Shown: positions 47,211 to 57,900, numbered from the stretch's first letter. The stretch: 64,000 bases of DNA from Arcobacter acticola (GCF_013177675.1 NZ_CP042652.1:124001-188000); one strand, 5' to 3'. Notes: generated by a model not told the origin, from the sequence alone. Program-made: numbers and translations.

Positions 47211-48032
47211 TTAAGAGTTTTGCTTAATTACTTCTTTAATTACATCAATTGAATTTAAAAATTGTTCAACATCTAAATTAAAAAGAGCAACTTTTTTTAG
47301 AGCTTTTTCAATATTTCTATCACTTAAAGGATCTCTAATATCACATAATATTTTTATAACATGCAAAATTTGAGCTTTTTGTTTGAAAGAATCGGGACAA
47401 GAGTCAATATCTTCAGCATAAGCAATAGGAAAAATAATATTGTGACTTAAATTCCAATGTTTAAATACATTTGCTGTAATTCTTCCACAAGAAAATCCCA
47501 TATATTTTTCTTCACAGAAACTAATATCTTTAGTTTCATTTAATTCTTGTAAAAATTCTTCTGTTCTTTTTTCTTTTTGAATAACTTCTGAAATAATAAA
47601 TTTTCCAACTTCTTGTAAAAATGCAGGTAATAAAAGTTCATTTTTTAAATCAAAATCAATTGCAGAAATCCAAGTATTTACAATATTTGTAGCTAGTGAA
47701 CTTGTATATATAAAGTCTTGATTAGAAACTGCATATGCTAATAAATTTGATTTCATTGTATTTTGAATAGCAGATCCAATTGCTATTGAAACTGTAAATT
47801 TAACACCTAAAAGATTTATTGCTCTACTTAATGTTTCGATTTTACTTCTAAATCCAAACATACTAGAATTTGCAACTTTTAGGATATTTGCAACCATCAA
47901 TGGATCTTTTTTGATAATATCAATTAATTTTTCAACATCAATATTATCGGTATTTTTATAATCATCAAGTTCTATAACACTCGATGGAAGAGGTGGAAGA
48001 GAATTTATCTCATGTACAATTTGTTTTTTCAT
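47211..48032 (-). CDS. HDOD-domain signalling protein
   Basis: 273 residues spanned by one HDOD domain: NSLPPLPSSVIELDDYK at the start, KKDPLMVANILKVANSSMFGF near 45, and RAINLLGVKFTVSIAIG near 72. HDOD proteins lack the HD metal site and act in bacterial signalling and stress or chemotaxis control; the exact job is unknown. It stands alone, 57 nt upstream of ispDF on the same strand. Confidence 0.85.
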   Translation of the reverse strand: MKKQIVHEINSLPPLPSSVIELDDYKNTDNIDVEKLIDIIKKDPLMVANILKVANSSMFGFRSKIETLSRAINLLGVKFTVSIAIGSAIQNTMKSNLLAYAVSNQDFIYTSSLATNIVNTWISAIDFDLKNELLLPAFLQEVGKFIISEVIQKEKRTEEFLQELNETKDISFCEEKYMGFSCGRITANVFKHWNLSHNIIFPIAYAEDIDSCPDSFKQKAQILHVIKILCDIRDPLSDRNIEKALKKVALFNLDVEQFLNSIDVIKEVIKQNS

Positions 48033-48256
48033 TTTTCCCCTACATGCTAATAACTTGAATATTGTTTTTATCTTTCTAAATTAGATTTATCATAATTAAT
48101 ATATTTTCATATTAATAATATAAAGGAAAGATTTAACTTTTTTCATTATTTTATTGATTATTATATAGAAAAGAAACTTATATGATTAATAATTTGAATT
48201 TAATTACTTGAATTAAGCTTCTCTAAACATTTTTAATTATAATCATTGGACACTAG

Positions 48257-48364
48257 AAATATAATAAAACACTCTATCGTGCCAATTGGTACAGTTCCTA
48301 TTTATTAAATCCTCATGACTGTAAAGATAAAATCGAAGATTTATCAATTGAAGTTATTTTATAA
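48257..48364 (+). pseudogene. Possible short gene remnant
   Basis: A frame opened by TAG (48254-48256) and closed by TAA (48362-48364) encodes a string containing LYRANWYSSYLLNPHDCKDK. It has no start codon, and its residue mix is unlike random A+T-rich translation (Trp, Cys, His present). The parent family is not recognised. Confidence 0.25.
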
Positions 48365-48440
48365 ATTCTTTATTTATCCTCAATTTTTATTCTTAATTTT
48401 TTTATTCTTTTGCTAAAATACTTAGTAAATTAAATTAATG

Positions 48441-48458
48441 CTTGTCAATTAAGACAAG
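48441..48458. promoter_or_regulatory. Palindromic operator-like site upstream of mrp
   Basis: CTTGTC-aattaa-GACAAG is a perfect 6-6-6 inverted repeat 57 nt before the mrp start. It may bind a dimeric regulator; none is assigned. Confidence 0.35.
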
Positions 48459-48514
48459 AATTATCCTATTTTAATTATAATATTAAAAATACAAAATATT
48501 AAAGGAATTTTTCT

Positions 48515-49690
48515 ATGGCAAATATAGAAGATATTAAGAAAGAATTAGAGAAGGTAAAATATCCAGGTTTCGCAAAATCGATTGTTGAATTTGGATTTGT
48601 TAAAGATGTTCAAGTAAATGCTACTAACTGTTTAGTAGTTCTTGATATTACATCAACAGCAGCAGAAGTTGAAACACAATTAAGAAAAGAAATTACTGCA
48701 TGTCTTAGCGCTATTGGAATGAATGTAACACTTAATTTCAATAAGCCACAAGAACAAAAACAATCAAGCAATAGTGTAAGTGGAAAAAATATTGCTCCAC
48801 AAATTAAAAAAATTGTGATGGTTAGTTCAGGAAAAGGTGGAGTTGGAAAATCAACTACTACTGTAAATCTTGCTGTGGCAGCTGCTATGCAAGGTAAAAA
48901 AGTAGGTATTCTTGATGCTGATATTTATGGACCAAATATTCCTCGTATGATGGGTTTAAATGGTAAAGAAGTAGAAGTTGTTGGAGATAAAGCAAAACCT
49001 TTAAGTGCATTTGGTGTTGATGTTATGTCAATGGGAATGTTAATGGAAGAAGGTCAAGCTCTTATTTGGAGAGGTGCTATGATTATGAAAGCAATCCAAC
49101 AATTATTAAGAGATATTTTATGGGAAGAATTAGACATTTTATTTATTGATATGCCTCCAGGAACTGGTGATGCTCAATTGACATTAGCTCAAAGTGTACC
49201 TGTAAGTGCCGGTGTTAATGTTACAACTCCTCAACATGTGGCTTTAGATGATTCAAGAAGATCTTTAGATATGTTTAAAAAACTTCATATTCCAGTTGCT
49301 GGAATTGTTGAAAATATGAGTGGATTTATTTGTCCTTCATGTAATACAGAATCAGATATTTTTGGAATGGGAACTTGTGAAGCATTAGCAACTCAATATG
49401 ATACTCAAGTATTAGCAAATTTACCAATTGAACCTGCTATTAGAGAAGGTGGAGATAGTGGTAAACCAATCGTTTATTTTGCTCCTGAGTCAATTTCTGC
49501 AAAAAGATATATGATGGCTGCTGATAAATTAATTCAATTTTTAGCAAGTATTGATGATAACATTGATAACTCTGCAATTCAACCAACAACACCTCCAGGT
49601 GTTAGTGCATGCTCAACAGCTGCTGCTAAACCAAAAGAACAACCAAAAAGTTCTGGTGAGAGTTGTGGAACTGGATGTGGTTGCCACTAG
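48515..49690 (+). CDS. mrp: Mrp/ApbC-family iron-sulfur cluster carrier ATPase
   Basis: 391 residues. An N-terminal MIP18-like domain (1-90) precedes a P-loop ATPase with the deviant Walker A VSSGKGGVGKSTTTVNLA near 105 and the switch II-like IDMPPGTGDAQLTLAQ near 206. A CxxC, FICPSCNTES, lies near 270, and the Cys-rich tail SCGTGCGCH at the C-terminus may also bind a cluster. It delivers Fe-S clusters to apoproteins. It has a single-gene layout with a terminator directly after. Confidence 0.94.
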   Translation: MANIEDIKKELEKVKYPGFAKSIVEFGFVKDVQVNATNCLVVLDITSTAAEVETQLRKEITACLSAIGMNVTLNFNKPQEQKQSSNSVSGKNIAPQIKKIVMVSSGKGGVGKSTTTVNLAVAAAMQGKKVGILDADIYGPNIPRMMGLNGKEVEVVGDKAKPLSAFGVDVMSMGMLMEEGQALIWRGAMIMKAIQQLLRDILWEELDILFIDMPPGTGDAQLTLAQSVPVSAGVNVTTPQHVALDDSRRSLDMFKKLHIPVAGIVENMSGFICPSCNTESDIFGMGTCEALATQYDTQVLANLPIEPAIREGGDSGKPIVYFAPESISAKRYMMAADKLIQFLASIDDNIDNSAIQPTTPPGVSACSTAAAKPKEQPKSSGESCGTGCGCH

Positions 49691-49702
49691 TAGTATTTAG
49701 TT

Positions 49703-49722
49703 AAAAAGCCTTTTGGCTTTTT
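49703..49722. terminator. Bidirectional terminator between mrp and hisIE
   Basis: AAAAAGCC-TTTT-GGCTTTTT: an 8-bp stem with A-run and T-run on opposite sides, between two convergent genes. Confidence 0.9.
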
Positions 49723-49750
49723 ACTAAGTTTTAATAAAATAGAAAAGTAT

Positions 49751-50434
49751 TTACTTTTCTACTCTTGAATTTTTTTCTTCAATTCCTGAAATCCCAAATC
49801 TTCTTGCTAATTCCTGTTTTACTCTATCTGGACTTATGTTTTTTGATGCAAGTGCAACTAAAACATGATATGTAATATCAGCTGCTTCATAGATGATTTC
49901 TTCAGTATCATTATCTTTTATAGCAAAAGTAAATTCACCTGATTCTTCAACAATTTTTTTAAGCATTGAATTTTGTTTGCCTTGAAGAAGTTTTGCAGTA
50001 TAAGATTTGCTTGGATCATCATTCTTTTTTTCTAAAATAGTATGATATAAAGTGTCTATTACACCATATGCACTACTTGTATCAATTTGGATATCACAAA
50101 TAGTTTCATTAGTATTTAAATCTGTAAAGAAACAAGATTTTCTTCCTGTATGACAAGCAACACCTTCTTGATTTACTTTTAAAAGAATTGTATCATTATC
50201 ACAGTCTACTAATATATTTACGATTTCTTGTAGGTGATTTGAACTTTCACCTTTTTTCCAAAGTCGTTGTTTACTTCTACTATAATAATGGGCATAGTTT
50301 GTTTTGATTGTTAATTCTAAAGCTTCTTTATTCATATATGCTAACATTAAAACTTCATTTGTAGTAGCATCTTGAGTGATAACTGGAATTAATCCATCCA
50401 TCTTTTCCCAATCAATTTTATTTACTTGTTCCAT
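49751..50434 (-). CDS. hisIE: Bifunctional phosphoribosyl-AMP cyclohydrolase / phosphoribosyl-ATP pyrophosphatase
   Basis: It catalyses steps 2 and 3 of histidine synthesis. 227 residues. The HisI domain (1-115) has VLMLAYMNKEALELTIKTN, RSKQRLWKKGESS and the zinc-site DCDNDTILLKV and ACHTGRKSCFF. The HisE domain (about 125-220) has KKIVEESGEFTFAIKD and EAADITYHVLVAL. It is the first gene of nothing obvious: a small secreted-protein gene lies 12 nt upstream on the same strand. Confidence 0.95.
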   Translation of the reverse strand: MEQVNKIDWEKMDGLIPVITQDATTNEVLMLAYMNKEALELTIKTNYAHYYSRSKQRLWKKGESSNHLQEIVNILVDCDNDTILLKVNQEGVACHTGRKSCFFTDLNTNETICDIQIDTSSAYGVIDTLYHTILEKKNDDPSKSYTAKLLQGKQNSMLKKIVEESGEFTFAIKDNDTEEIIYEAADITYHVLVALASKNISPDRVKQELARRFGISGIEEKNSRVEK

Positions 50435-50446
50435 AATCTTTTCCTT

Positions 50447-50734
50447 TTAAAAGTTTGTACCAACATCTAACTTTAAACCGTCAATTGTCTTTAGCTCTTT
50501 ATTGACATCCACATCAACTCCAAAATCATAATCTGATTTTGTATCTTTCTTTTTTGATTCATTATATTTGTTTATTTCTTGATATTTTAGATTTTCATCA
50601 TATTTAATTGGAGGTTTTATTTTTAAGATTGAATCTATATTTGTTTCTTGATTAATAAAATGGTCCATAGCATATAAAGATAGGTTATTTAAAAGAAATA
50701 AGATAAAAATAGATGAAATAGAATATTTTTTCAT
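50447..50734 (-). CDS. Small secreted protein of unknown function
   Basis: 95 residues with a hydrophobic signal segment (ISSIFILFLLNNLSLYA) and a charged mature part with DYDFGVDVDVNKELKTIDG near the C-terminus. No family is recognised. It lies between the SPFH gene (upstream, across a hairpin) and hisIE (12 nt downstream) on the same strand. Confidence 0.55.
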   Translation of the reverse strand: MKKYSISSIFILFLLNNLSLYAMDHFINQETNIDSILKIKPPIKYDENLKYQEINKYNESKKKDTKSDYDFGVDVDVNKELKTIDGLKLDVGTNF

Positions 50735-50752
50735 ATTATTACGCTTTATGAT

Positions 50753-50777
50753 AAAGAAGCAGTTTCCTGCTTCTTTT
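50753..50777 (-). terminator. Terminator-like hairpin after the SPFH gene
   Basis: A 10-bp perfect stem AAAGAAGCAG / CTGCTTCTTT (50753-50762, 50767-50776) with a 4-nt loop, overlapping the end of the SPFH gene. On the minus strand it is followed by a modest T-rich stretch. Confidence 0.6.
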
Positions 50778-51861
50778 ATTGATTTATAGCTGTGTCTCTT
50801 GATTTGTCTTTTGTGTCAACCCAAATATTTGGAGTTGATCCACCAGGTGTTAGGAAGATTTTCGCATCTTTATTTTCTCTAAGTGCTTCGTTGAATTTAC
50901 CTTGAACTTCAATTTGTTGCATATGTAATAAATTTGGAGTCAAAGATTGAGCTATTGCTTTATTCGCTTCTGATTGTGCTTTTGCTTCAATAGTTACAGC
51001 ATCCGCTCTACCTTGTGCTTCAATTCTTTTAGCTTCTGCTTCTCCAGTTGCCTGTGCAGCTCTTTTTTCAGCTTCTTGTTTTGCTCTTAAAACTTCGTAT
51101 CTTACTCTTTCAGATTCTTGGTTTGCTATTTGAACTCTTTCAATTTGTTCTTTAATTTTTACAGGAAGAACAATTTCTCTTAATTGAACTGATTCAATAC
51201 TAACAGGTTTACCTTCAAGATTTTCAATTTGTTCTCTAATCCCTTGTTCTATTAAAGTAGCAATTTCGTTTCTTTTTGTAGGTAAATCTTCAGCATTAAA
51301 TCCTCCAACAACATTTCTTACAACATTTCTAACTACTGGGTTTACGATTTTATCTTCCCACGAAAGTCCCCATGTTGCTATAGTTGCAGGTGCTCCTGTT
51401 GCTGTTAATCTATATTGAACAGTAAGTTCAATAGAAACAGGTAATCCTCTAGCATCTAGAATATTAATAGCAGGATTAACTTTAATTCCTGAATCAAATC
51501 CACTCATCTCCTCAACACTTCTATAGTTTAATAGTCTAACTTTTGTATCAACTATAATAACTTTTTGAAATACTGGAATATATAAATGGAAACCTGGATT
51601 TAAAGGCATTTCATCATATTTACCTGTTGTTGCTTTAATTCCAACTTGACCTGATTCAATAATCACAAATGGTTTAAATATGAATAAAGCAGCGATAATA
51701 ATAATTACTACATATAACATACCTGCTTTTTTCCCAAAGTTTTTAAAGAATTCAGGTGTTTCAAAAGGAGGTTGAAAGTTTCCTCCTCCACCATTATTGT
51801 TGTTATTTCCACCACCATTGTTCTGTTGTCTGTTCTTAAAATAGTCGTTATCTATTGGCAT
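50776..51861 (-). CDS. SPFH/prohibitin-family membrane protein
   Basis: 361 residues. An Asn/Gly-rich N-terminus (QQNNGGGNNNNNGGGGN) precedes one TM helix (AGMLYVVIIIIAALFIFKPF) and an SPFH domain starting VIESGQVGIKATTGKY. A long Ala/Glu/Arg-rich coiled coil (RYEVLRAKQEAEKRAAQATG region) and a C-terminal tail follow. The fold scaffolds membrane microdomains and, in HflK/prohibitin cases, restrains the FtsH protease. No partner such as HflC is adjacent. It lies 45 nt after ilvE on the same strand. Confidence 0.88.
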   Translation of the reverse strand: MPIDNDYFKNRQQNNGGGNNNNNGGGGNFQPPFETPEFFKNFGKKAGMLYVVIIIIAALFIFKPFVIIESGQVGIKATTGKYDEMPLNPGFHLYIPVFQKVIIVDTKVRLLNYRSVEEMSGFDSGIKVNPAINILDARGLPVSIELTVQYRLTATGAPATIATWGLSWEDKIVNPVVRNVVRNVVGGFNAEDLPTKRNEIATLIEQGIREQIENLEGKPVSIESVQLREIVLPVKIKEQIERVQIANQESERVRYEVLRAKQEAEKRAAQATGEAEAKRIEAQGRADAVTIEAKAQSEANKAIAQSLTPNLLHMQQIEVQGKFNEALRENKDAKIFLTPGGSTPNIWVDTKDKSRDTAINQ

Positions 51862-51906
51862 AATTTCCCTTGATTTAATTAATTATTTAACTAATAATAG
51901 TAAAGA

Positions 51907-52827
51907 TTAGTTAACGTATGTTAAATACTTAACATATTTTTCATTTTTACCAGCTACTACATCGAAATAAGCTGATTGAATTTTTTCTGTTATTGGTCCT
52001 CTTGAACCACATCCAATAATTCTTGCATCAACATCTCTAATTGGAGTAATTTCAGCAGCTGTTCCTGTGAAGAATGCTTCATCCGCAATATAAATTTCTT
52101 CTCTTGAAATTCTTCTTCTAACAACAGGAATTCCTAAATCAGCCGCCAAATCAATAACAGTTGCTTGTGTAATTGATTCTAAAGAGTTATCATTTGGTGG
52201 TGAAATTAATACACCATCTCTTACAATAAAGAAACAAGCACCACTAGCTTCTGCAATATAACCTTGGTCATCTCTTAATAATGCTTCATCATATCCAGCT
52301 TCAACAGCTTCGTATTTAGCCATTTGAGAATTTAAGTAGTTTGCAACTGCTTTGGCTTTCCCCATACCTGAAGTATTTGGAGTTCTTGTCATTGATGAAA
52401 TTTTTACTCTAACACCTTTTTTAAGACCTTCTTCTCCTAAATAAGCTCCCCATTCCCAAGCAGAAACAGAAACTTTTACAGGTGCATCTTTGTGATATAA
52501 TCCCATAACACCGTAACCTAAATAAACTAATGGTCTAATATAAGCACCTTCAAATAATTCATTCTTTTGTAATAATTCAATTTGTGCTTTATTTAATTCT
52601 TCAACTGTAAAAGGTACATTCATAAGTGTCATTTTTGAAGAGTTTAATAATCTTTTAGTATGTTCATTAAGTTTAAAAATAGCACATCTACCATCTACTG
52701 TTTTATAAGCCTTAGTACCCTCGATAGCACCGTTTCCATAATGTAGAGTATGACTTAAAACATGCACTTTAGCATCATGCCAAGCTACAAATTCTCCATC
52801 CATCCATATATATTTTGACTCAGTCAT
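51907..52827 (-). CDS. ilvE: Branched-chain amino-acid aminotransferase
   Basis: The last step in valine, leucine and isoleucine synthesis. 306 residues, a class IV PLP enzyme. KYIWMDGEFVAWHDAKVHVLSHTLHYGNGAIEG holds the family start, YIRPLVYLGYG and the PLP-lysine in TSGMGKAKAVANYLNSQ (near 158), EASGACFFIV and the phosphate-site SITQATVIDLA follow. All family blocks are intact. It lies 45 nt upstream of the SPFH gene. Confidence 0.96.
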   Translation of the reverse strand: MTESKYIWMDGEFVAWHDAKVHVLSHTLHYGNGAIEGTKAYKTVDGRCAIFKLNEHTKRLLNSSKMTLMNVPFTVEELNKAQIELLQKNELFEGAYIRPLVYLGYGVMGLYHKDAPVKVSVSAWEWGAYLGEEGLKKGVRVKISSMTRTPNTSGMGKAKAVANYLNSQMAKYEAVEAGYDEALLRDDQGYIAEASGACFFIVRDGVLISPPNDNSLESITQATVIDLAADLGIPVVRRRISREEIYIADEAFFTGTAAEITPIRDVDARIIGCGSRGPITEKIQSAYFDVVAGKNEKYVKYLTYVN

Positions 52828-52950
52828 TTTATTAATTCCTAATGGTTAAATTTAAAAGCTTTATTTTAGCTAAGATTTTATTAAAATTTACTCTTAAGAA
52901 AATCCTTGTTAAACTTTTAAGAAAAATAATTTTTATAGGCGTAGTGAAAA

Positions 52951-53589
52951 ATGACATTTAAAAGCATATTATTAATTATTCTACTCTCTTTATTTATTAC
53001 GTCGTGTGCCACAAAAGAAACAATAGAAGAAGATGTAATACAAAGTGAAGAGAAAACTTTCTTCTCAAAAAAAGAGTTAGGACGAGAAGCGGTAAATGAA
53101 GTATTAATAAGTGATATTAATTATATTTTGTTTTTATTAAAAAATGAAGATTTAGATACATTAAATAGTAGATTTATTAACAAAAAATATGGATTATATG
53201 AAGTTTTTAAAAATAGTGAAGATAATCGAATATATTTTAAAAGTAAACTACAAATTGATGAAATAAGCGCTAATGTAGATTCCTTTGATATAAAACAAGA
53301 AGAAGCTATTTTTAACTGTAGTCCTTATGATGATACATATTATGGTTGGGATAAAGAAGGTATTTTTATAAGTGATAATACTAAACCTTATCTATCAGAC
53401 ATAATGAAAAAAACAAATTTACTAAGTGCAAATAGTTTTAGTGTAGATGAATTAAAATTAGCAGAATATATTGAAAAACATAGCTACGAAGTGGTTGTTC
53501 CTTATAATATTGTTTTTTATATTACAAAAATAAATAAACAATGGTATATAACATTAATAGATAAAGTAAAAGATGATTGTAGTGAATGA
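52951..53589 (+). CDS. Lipoprotein of unknown function
   Basis: 212 residues. A lipoprotein signal peptide with lipobox ITSC (Cys 19). The mature part starts acidic (ATKETIEEDVIQSEEK) and has a mixed alpha/beta domain with Cys in IFNCSPYDD and the C-terminal DKVKDDCSE, which may form a disulfide. No family is recognised. It diverges from ilvE; a short palindrome TGCAAC-taa-GTTGCA lies just after its stop (53596-53610). Confidence 0.65.
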   Translation: MTFKSILLIILLSLFITSCATKETIEEDVIQSEEKTFFSKKELGREAVNEVLISDINYILFLLKNEDLDTLNSRFINKKYGLYEVFKNSEDNRIYFKSKLQIDEISANVDSFDIKQEEAIFNCSPYDDTYYGWDKEGIFISDNTKPYLSDIMKKTNLLSANSFSVDELKLAEYIEKHSYEVVVPYNIVFYITKINKQWYITLIDKVKDDCSE

Positions 53590-53663
53590 ATTTAATGCAA
53601 CTAAGTTGCAAGTAAGAATTTAATTGCTAGAATCTTTTTAAAATAAAAAAGTGAATAATTTAT

Positions 53664-54227
53664 ATGAATTTAGAAATATCAAAAACAGCAAATCTTCCAA
53701 CAGAATATGGAAATTTAAAAATAAAATCATTTAAAGAAGGTATAAAAGAACATCTTGTTGTTTTTACAGATACTTTACCTACAATTCCAACAGTTAGAAT
53801 TCATTCAGAATGTTTAACAGGAGATGTATTTAAAAGTAAAAAATGCGATTGTGGAGAACAGTTAGATTATGCTTTAAAACAAATTTCAAAAGATGGTGGA
53901 ATGGTAATATATTTAAGACAAGAAGGAAGAGGTATAGGTCTTTTAAACAAAGTTAATGCCTATCATTTACAAGATTTTGGACATGATACAATGAAAGCAA
54001 ATGAACTTTTAGGTTTTAAACAAGACTATCGAGATTATAAAATAGTTGATGAAATTTTACAACATTTTAATATTGAGAAAATTAATTTAATGACAAATAA
54101 TCCTTTAAAATTAAATGCATTAGAAAAAACAAAAATTGAAAGAAGAGTTCCAATTGTAATGAATTCTTGTAAATATAACTATGAATATCTAGAAGTTAAA
54201 AAAGAAAAAATGGGACATCTTTTATAA
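53664..54227 (+). CDS. ribA: GTP cyclohydrolase II
   Basis: The first step of riboflavin synthesis from GTP. 187 residues, the stand-alone RibA length. VRIHSECLTGDVFKSKKCDCG (residues 45-65) carries the three zinc-binding cysteines. YLRQEGRGIGLLNKVNAY near 93 and LMTNNPLKLNALEK near 141 are further family signatures. No ribB domain is fused. Confidence 0.96.
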   Translation: MNLEISKTANLPTEYGNLKIKSFKEGIKEHLVVFTDTLPTIPTVRIHSECLTGDVFKSKKCDCGEQLDYALKQISKDGGMVIYLRQEGRGIGLLNKVNAYHLQDFGHDTMKANELLGFKQDYRDYKIVDEILQHFNIEKINLMTNNPLKLNALEKTKIERRVPIVMNSCKYNYEYLEVKKEKMGHLL

Positions 54228-54302
54228 AGTAAAATCTTTAAATAGTTTTATTCTTTTTAGAAGATATAATCAAAACAATAAATAAAAAACAAGGGTATAA
54301 AA

Positions 54303-54902
54303 ATGAGCCAACAATTATTTTGGAATAATAAATTTTCTAAGGTTGATTATTTTTATGGTACGAAACCAAATGAATTCTTAGCTTCAAAATTAGAGTTAAT
54401 AAAACATAAGAAAACACTTCTTTGTTTAGGTGAAGGAGAAGGTCGAAACGCAATATTTTTTGCCCAAAATGGTTTAGAAGTAAGTGCCATTGATGCTTCT
54501 GATATAGGTTTGAAAAAACTTGATAGGAAAAGTAAAGAAGAAAATCTTAATATAAAAACTTTTTGTATGGATTTAAATCACTGGGAAGCAAAAGAAAAAT
54601 ATGATGTAATAGTTGCTTCATATTTACATATGTTTAAAGATGAAAGAGAAGAGTTATTCAAAAAAATAGAAGATTCATTAAGTAAAGATGCCTATTTTAT
54701 TGGAGAGTTCTTCTCAACTAAACAATTAGAGTTTAATAGTGGTGGACCTAAAGACTTAGATTTACTTTATACTATTGAAGATTTTCTTAATCATTTTAAT
54801 TCATGTGAAAAAAATATCACAGAAGAAATAGCAGTTTTAGATGAAGGAATTGGTCACCAAGGTGAGGCTTGTGTTATTAGAGTTGTTATTCAAAAAGTTT
54901 AA
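54303..54902 (+). CDS. Class I SAM-dependent methyltransferase, TehB-like
   Basis: 199 residues. It begins QQLFWNNKFSKVDYFYGTKPNEFL, typical of TehB/thiopurine-type small-molecule methyltransferases. The SAM-binding motif is TLLCLGEGEGRNAIFFAQNG near residue 40, with acidic VSAIDASDIGL after it and FIGEFFSTKQ later. The substrate is unknown; detoxification of small molecules or metalloids is a family-level possibility. It lies between ribA and metH. Confidence 0.85.
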   Translation: MSQQLFWNNKFSKVDYFYGTKPNEFLASKLELIKHKKTLLCLGEGEGRNAIFFAQNGLEVSAIDASDIGLKKLDRKSKEENLNIKTFCMDLNHWEAKEKYDVIVASYLHMFKDEREELFKKIEDSLSKDAYFIGEFFSTKQLEFNSGGPKDLDLLYTIEDFLNHFNSCEKNITEEIAVLDEGIGHQGEACVIRVVIQKV

Positions 54903-54993
54903 AAACTTTTGTTTAACAGCTTTTTAACCACTATTTAAGTACACTCTTCAATAATAAATATCAAAAAATAATAATAAAAATACAGAGAAAAAA

Positions 54994-57900
54994 ATGTTAG
55001 AAACAATCAAAGATTTAATAAAAAATAGAGTTTTAGTAATAGATGGAGCTATGGGAACACAGCTTCAACTAGCTGATATAAAAAAAGAAGAGTGGATTTA
55101 TGAAGGTGCTGATTTAGAAGGGTGTAATGAACTTCTAAATCTTACAGCTCCTCATATCCTTGAAACTATTCATGATGCTTATGCAGCAGCCGGTGCTGAT
55201 TTAATAAGTACAAATACATTTGGTTCGATGCCATGGGTTTTAGATGAATATGATATTGGTCATACCTCTTATGAACTTTCAAAGTTAGGGGCAGAGCTTG
55301 TAAAGAAATCTTGTGTTAAATATAGCACACCAGATAAACCAAGATATGTATTAGGTTCTATTGGACCTGGAACTAAACTTCCATCATTAAATCATATCAA
55401 ATATGATGAAATGTATGAAGGTTACAAAGTTATGGCTTCTGGACTTGCAGATGGTGGATGTGATATTTTCTTACTTGAAACATGTCAAGACCCACTTCAA
55501 ATAAAAGCAGCACTTCATGCTTTAAATGACACAGCACCACAAATTCCTATAATGGTATCTGTTACTATTGAGTTAAGTGGTACGATGTTAATTGGAACTG
55601 ATGCTTTAACAATTGCTGCTATTATGGCTCCATTTAATATTTTATCTTTAGGGTTTAACTGTGGAACTGGACCAAAACAAGTTCATAAACATGTTAAAAC
55701 TTTAAGTGAAGTTTGTAGATTCCCAATATCAGTTCACGCAAATGCGGGACTTCCTCAAAATAGAGGTGGAAAAACTTATTATCCAATGCAACCAACTGAG
55801 TTTGTAGAACTTCAAAAAGAGTTTTTAAATATCAATGGTGTTTCATTTTTAGGTGGTTGTTGTGGAACAACACCTGAACATATTGAAGCATTAGCAAAGG
55901 CTATTGAGGGAGTAACACCACTTAAACCTTGTGGATTTTTAAAAGCTTCATTAGCTTCACTTTTTGGAACAGTTCCTTTAAAACAAGAACCAGCTCCACT
56001 TTTAATTGGTGAGCGTTCAAATGCAACAGGAAGTAAGGCTTTTAGAGAATTATTAAAAGCAAATGATTATGAGGGAACACTTAGCGTTGGACAACAACAA
56101 GTAAGAGCTGGTGCTCACGTAATTGATGTTTCTGTAGGATTCGCAGGTAGGGATGAAAGATTTGATATGGATGCGGTTACCGCTCTTTATTCTCAAAAAG
56201 TTGCACTTCCTTTAATGCCAGACTCTACTCAGATTTATGCCCTAGAAGCAGCACTAAAACAAATAGGTGGAAGAGCTATTATAAACTCTGTTAACCTTGA
56301 AGATGGTGAAGAAAAATTTGATGCTGTTTGTAAATTGGCTAAAAAATTTGGAGCAGCACTTGTTTGTTTGGTTATTGATGAAGTTGGAATGGCAAAAACA
56401 AAAGAAGATAAAATCAGAATAGCTGAAAGAATATTTGACTTATGTGTAAACAGACATGGTTTTGACCCACATGATTTAGTATTTGATATGCTTACATTTA
56501 CAATTGGATCAGGTGATGATGAGTATAGAACAGCTGGTGTTGAAACAATGGAAGCAATTAGAGAATTCCAGATTTTACATCCAGAAGTTGGAACTACTCT
56601 AGGACTTTCAAATATCTCTTTTGGTCTTGATACAAAAGCTAGAATTTATCTTAATTCGATTTATTTAGATCATTGTGTAAGAGCTGGTCTAACATCTGCT
56701 ATTGTAAATGTTAAACATATTATTCCACTAAATAAAATAAGTGAAGAAGATAGAAAGGCTTGTGATAATTTAATATTTAATAATCATGAAAATGGTGACC
56801 CATTATTTGCCTTTATTGAACACTTCTCAAATGTAGAAGCACAAGAAGAACAAACAGATGAAGAGTATCAAAATATGCCTCCTCTTGAAAAAGTACAAAA
56901 ACTTTTACTTGATGGGGATAAAGATAGACTTCTTCCTTTGGTAGATGAGTTAAGACACACTGTAAACCCTGAAATTATTGTAAATGAATGGTTAATTGAT
57001 GGTATGAAAATTATTGGTGAATTATTTGGAAGTGGACAGATGCAGTTACCATTTGTACTTCAAAGTGCTGAAACTATGAAAGCAACTGTTGATGCATTAA
57101 ATCCATACTTACCAAAAGAGGAAAAAGATAGTGAAACAACACTGATTTTAGGAACTGTGAAAGGTGATGTTCATGATGTCGGTAAAAATCTAGTTGATAT
57201 TATTCTAAGTAATAATGGATTTAAAGTTGTAAATATTGGTATAAAAGCTGGTCTTGATACTTTTATTGACAAACTTCAAGAGCATAAAGCACACGCAATT
57301 GGAATGAGTGGATTACTTGTAAAATCAACAGCTGTTATGAAAGAAAACTTAGAAGAACTTCAAAGACTAGGAATCAAAGTTCCTGTACTTTTAGGTGGTG
57401 CAGCACTTACTAAAAACTTTATTGATGAGTATTGCCGACCTTATTATGATGGTCCTATTTTTTATTGTAGAGATGCTTTTGATGGTGTTGTTTCTATGCA
57501 AAGAATTGAAAAGGGTGATGAAAATAATACAGCCCTTGCAGCTGATTTAATAAAAGTAATTGATACAAGTGACAGAGTTGAAGAAGAAGCAGTAGAAATT
57601 CCTCCTTATGAAGAGATTCCACTTCCTGCAGCAAATACATTTACTTTCCCTCCACTTTGGGATAGAGTTGCAAAAAGTGGAGCAAAACTAGATAAAGAAC
57701 TTATTTTTAAATGGATAAATCATAGGGTTTTATTTAGACAAAGATGGGGATACAAAAGAGGAAAGCAAGATTCAGCTAAATTCTTACAATATGAAAAAGA
57801 TGTAGTTGAACCAACTTATGAAGCTTTAAAAGCTGAATTAATTGATAAAGATATTTTTGACCCAATTGCTATTTATGCTTATTATCCTTGTATCTCCCAT

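Larger units (their letters stand above)
48033..48514. other. 482-bp intergenic region between the HDOD gene and mrp
   Basis: It must carry the divergent promoters of the HDOD gene and mrp. I see a 35-codon open stretch with no start codon (48257-48364) that may be a gene remnant, and a perfect palindrome CTTGTC-aattaa-GACAAG at 48441-48458. No RNA gene is recognised. Confidence 0.6.

Noticed and set aside
54903-54993. Cobalamin riboswitch upstream of metH
   Set aside because: Only 91 nt are available and no B12-box-like segment is seen.
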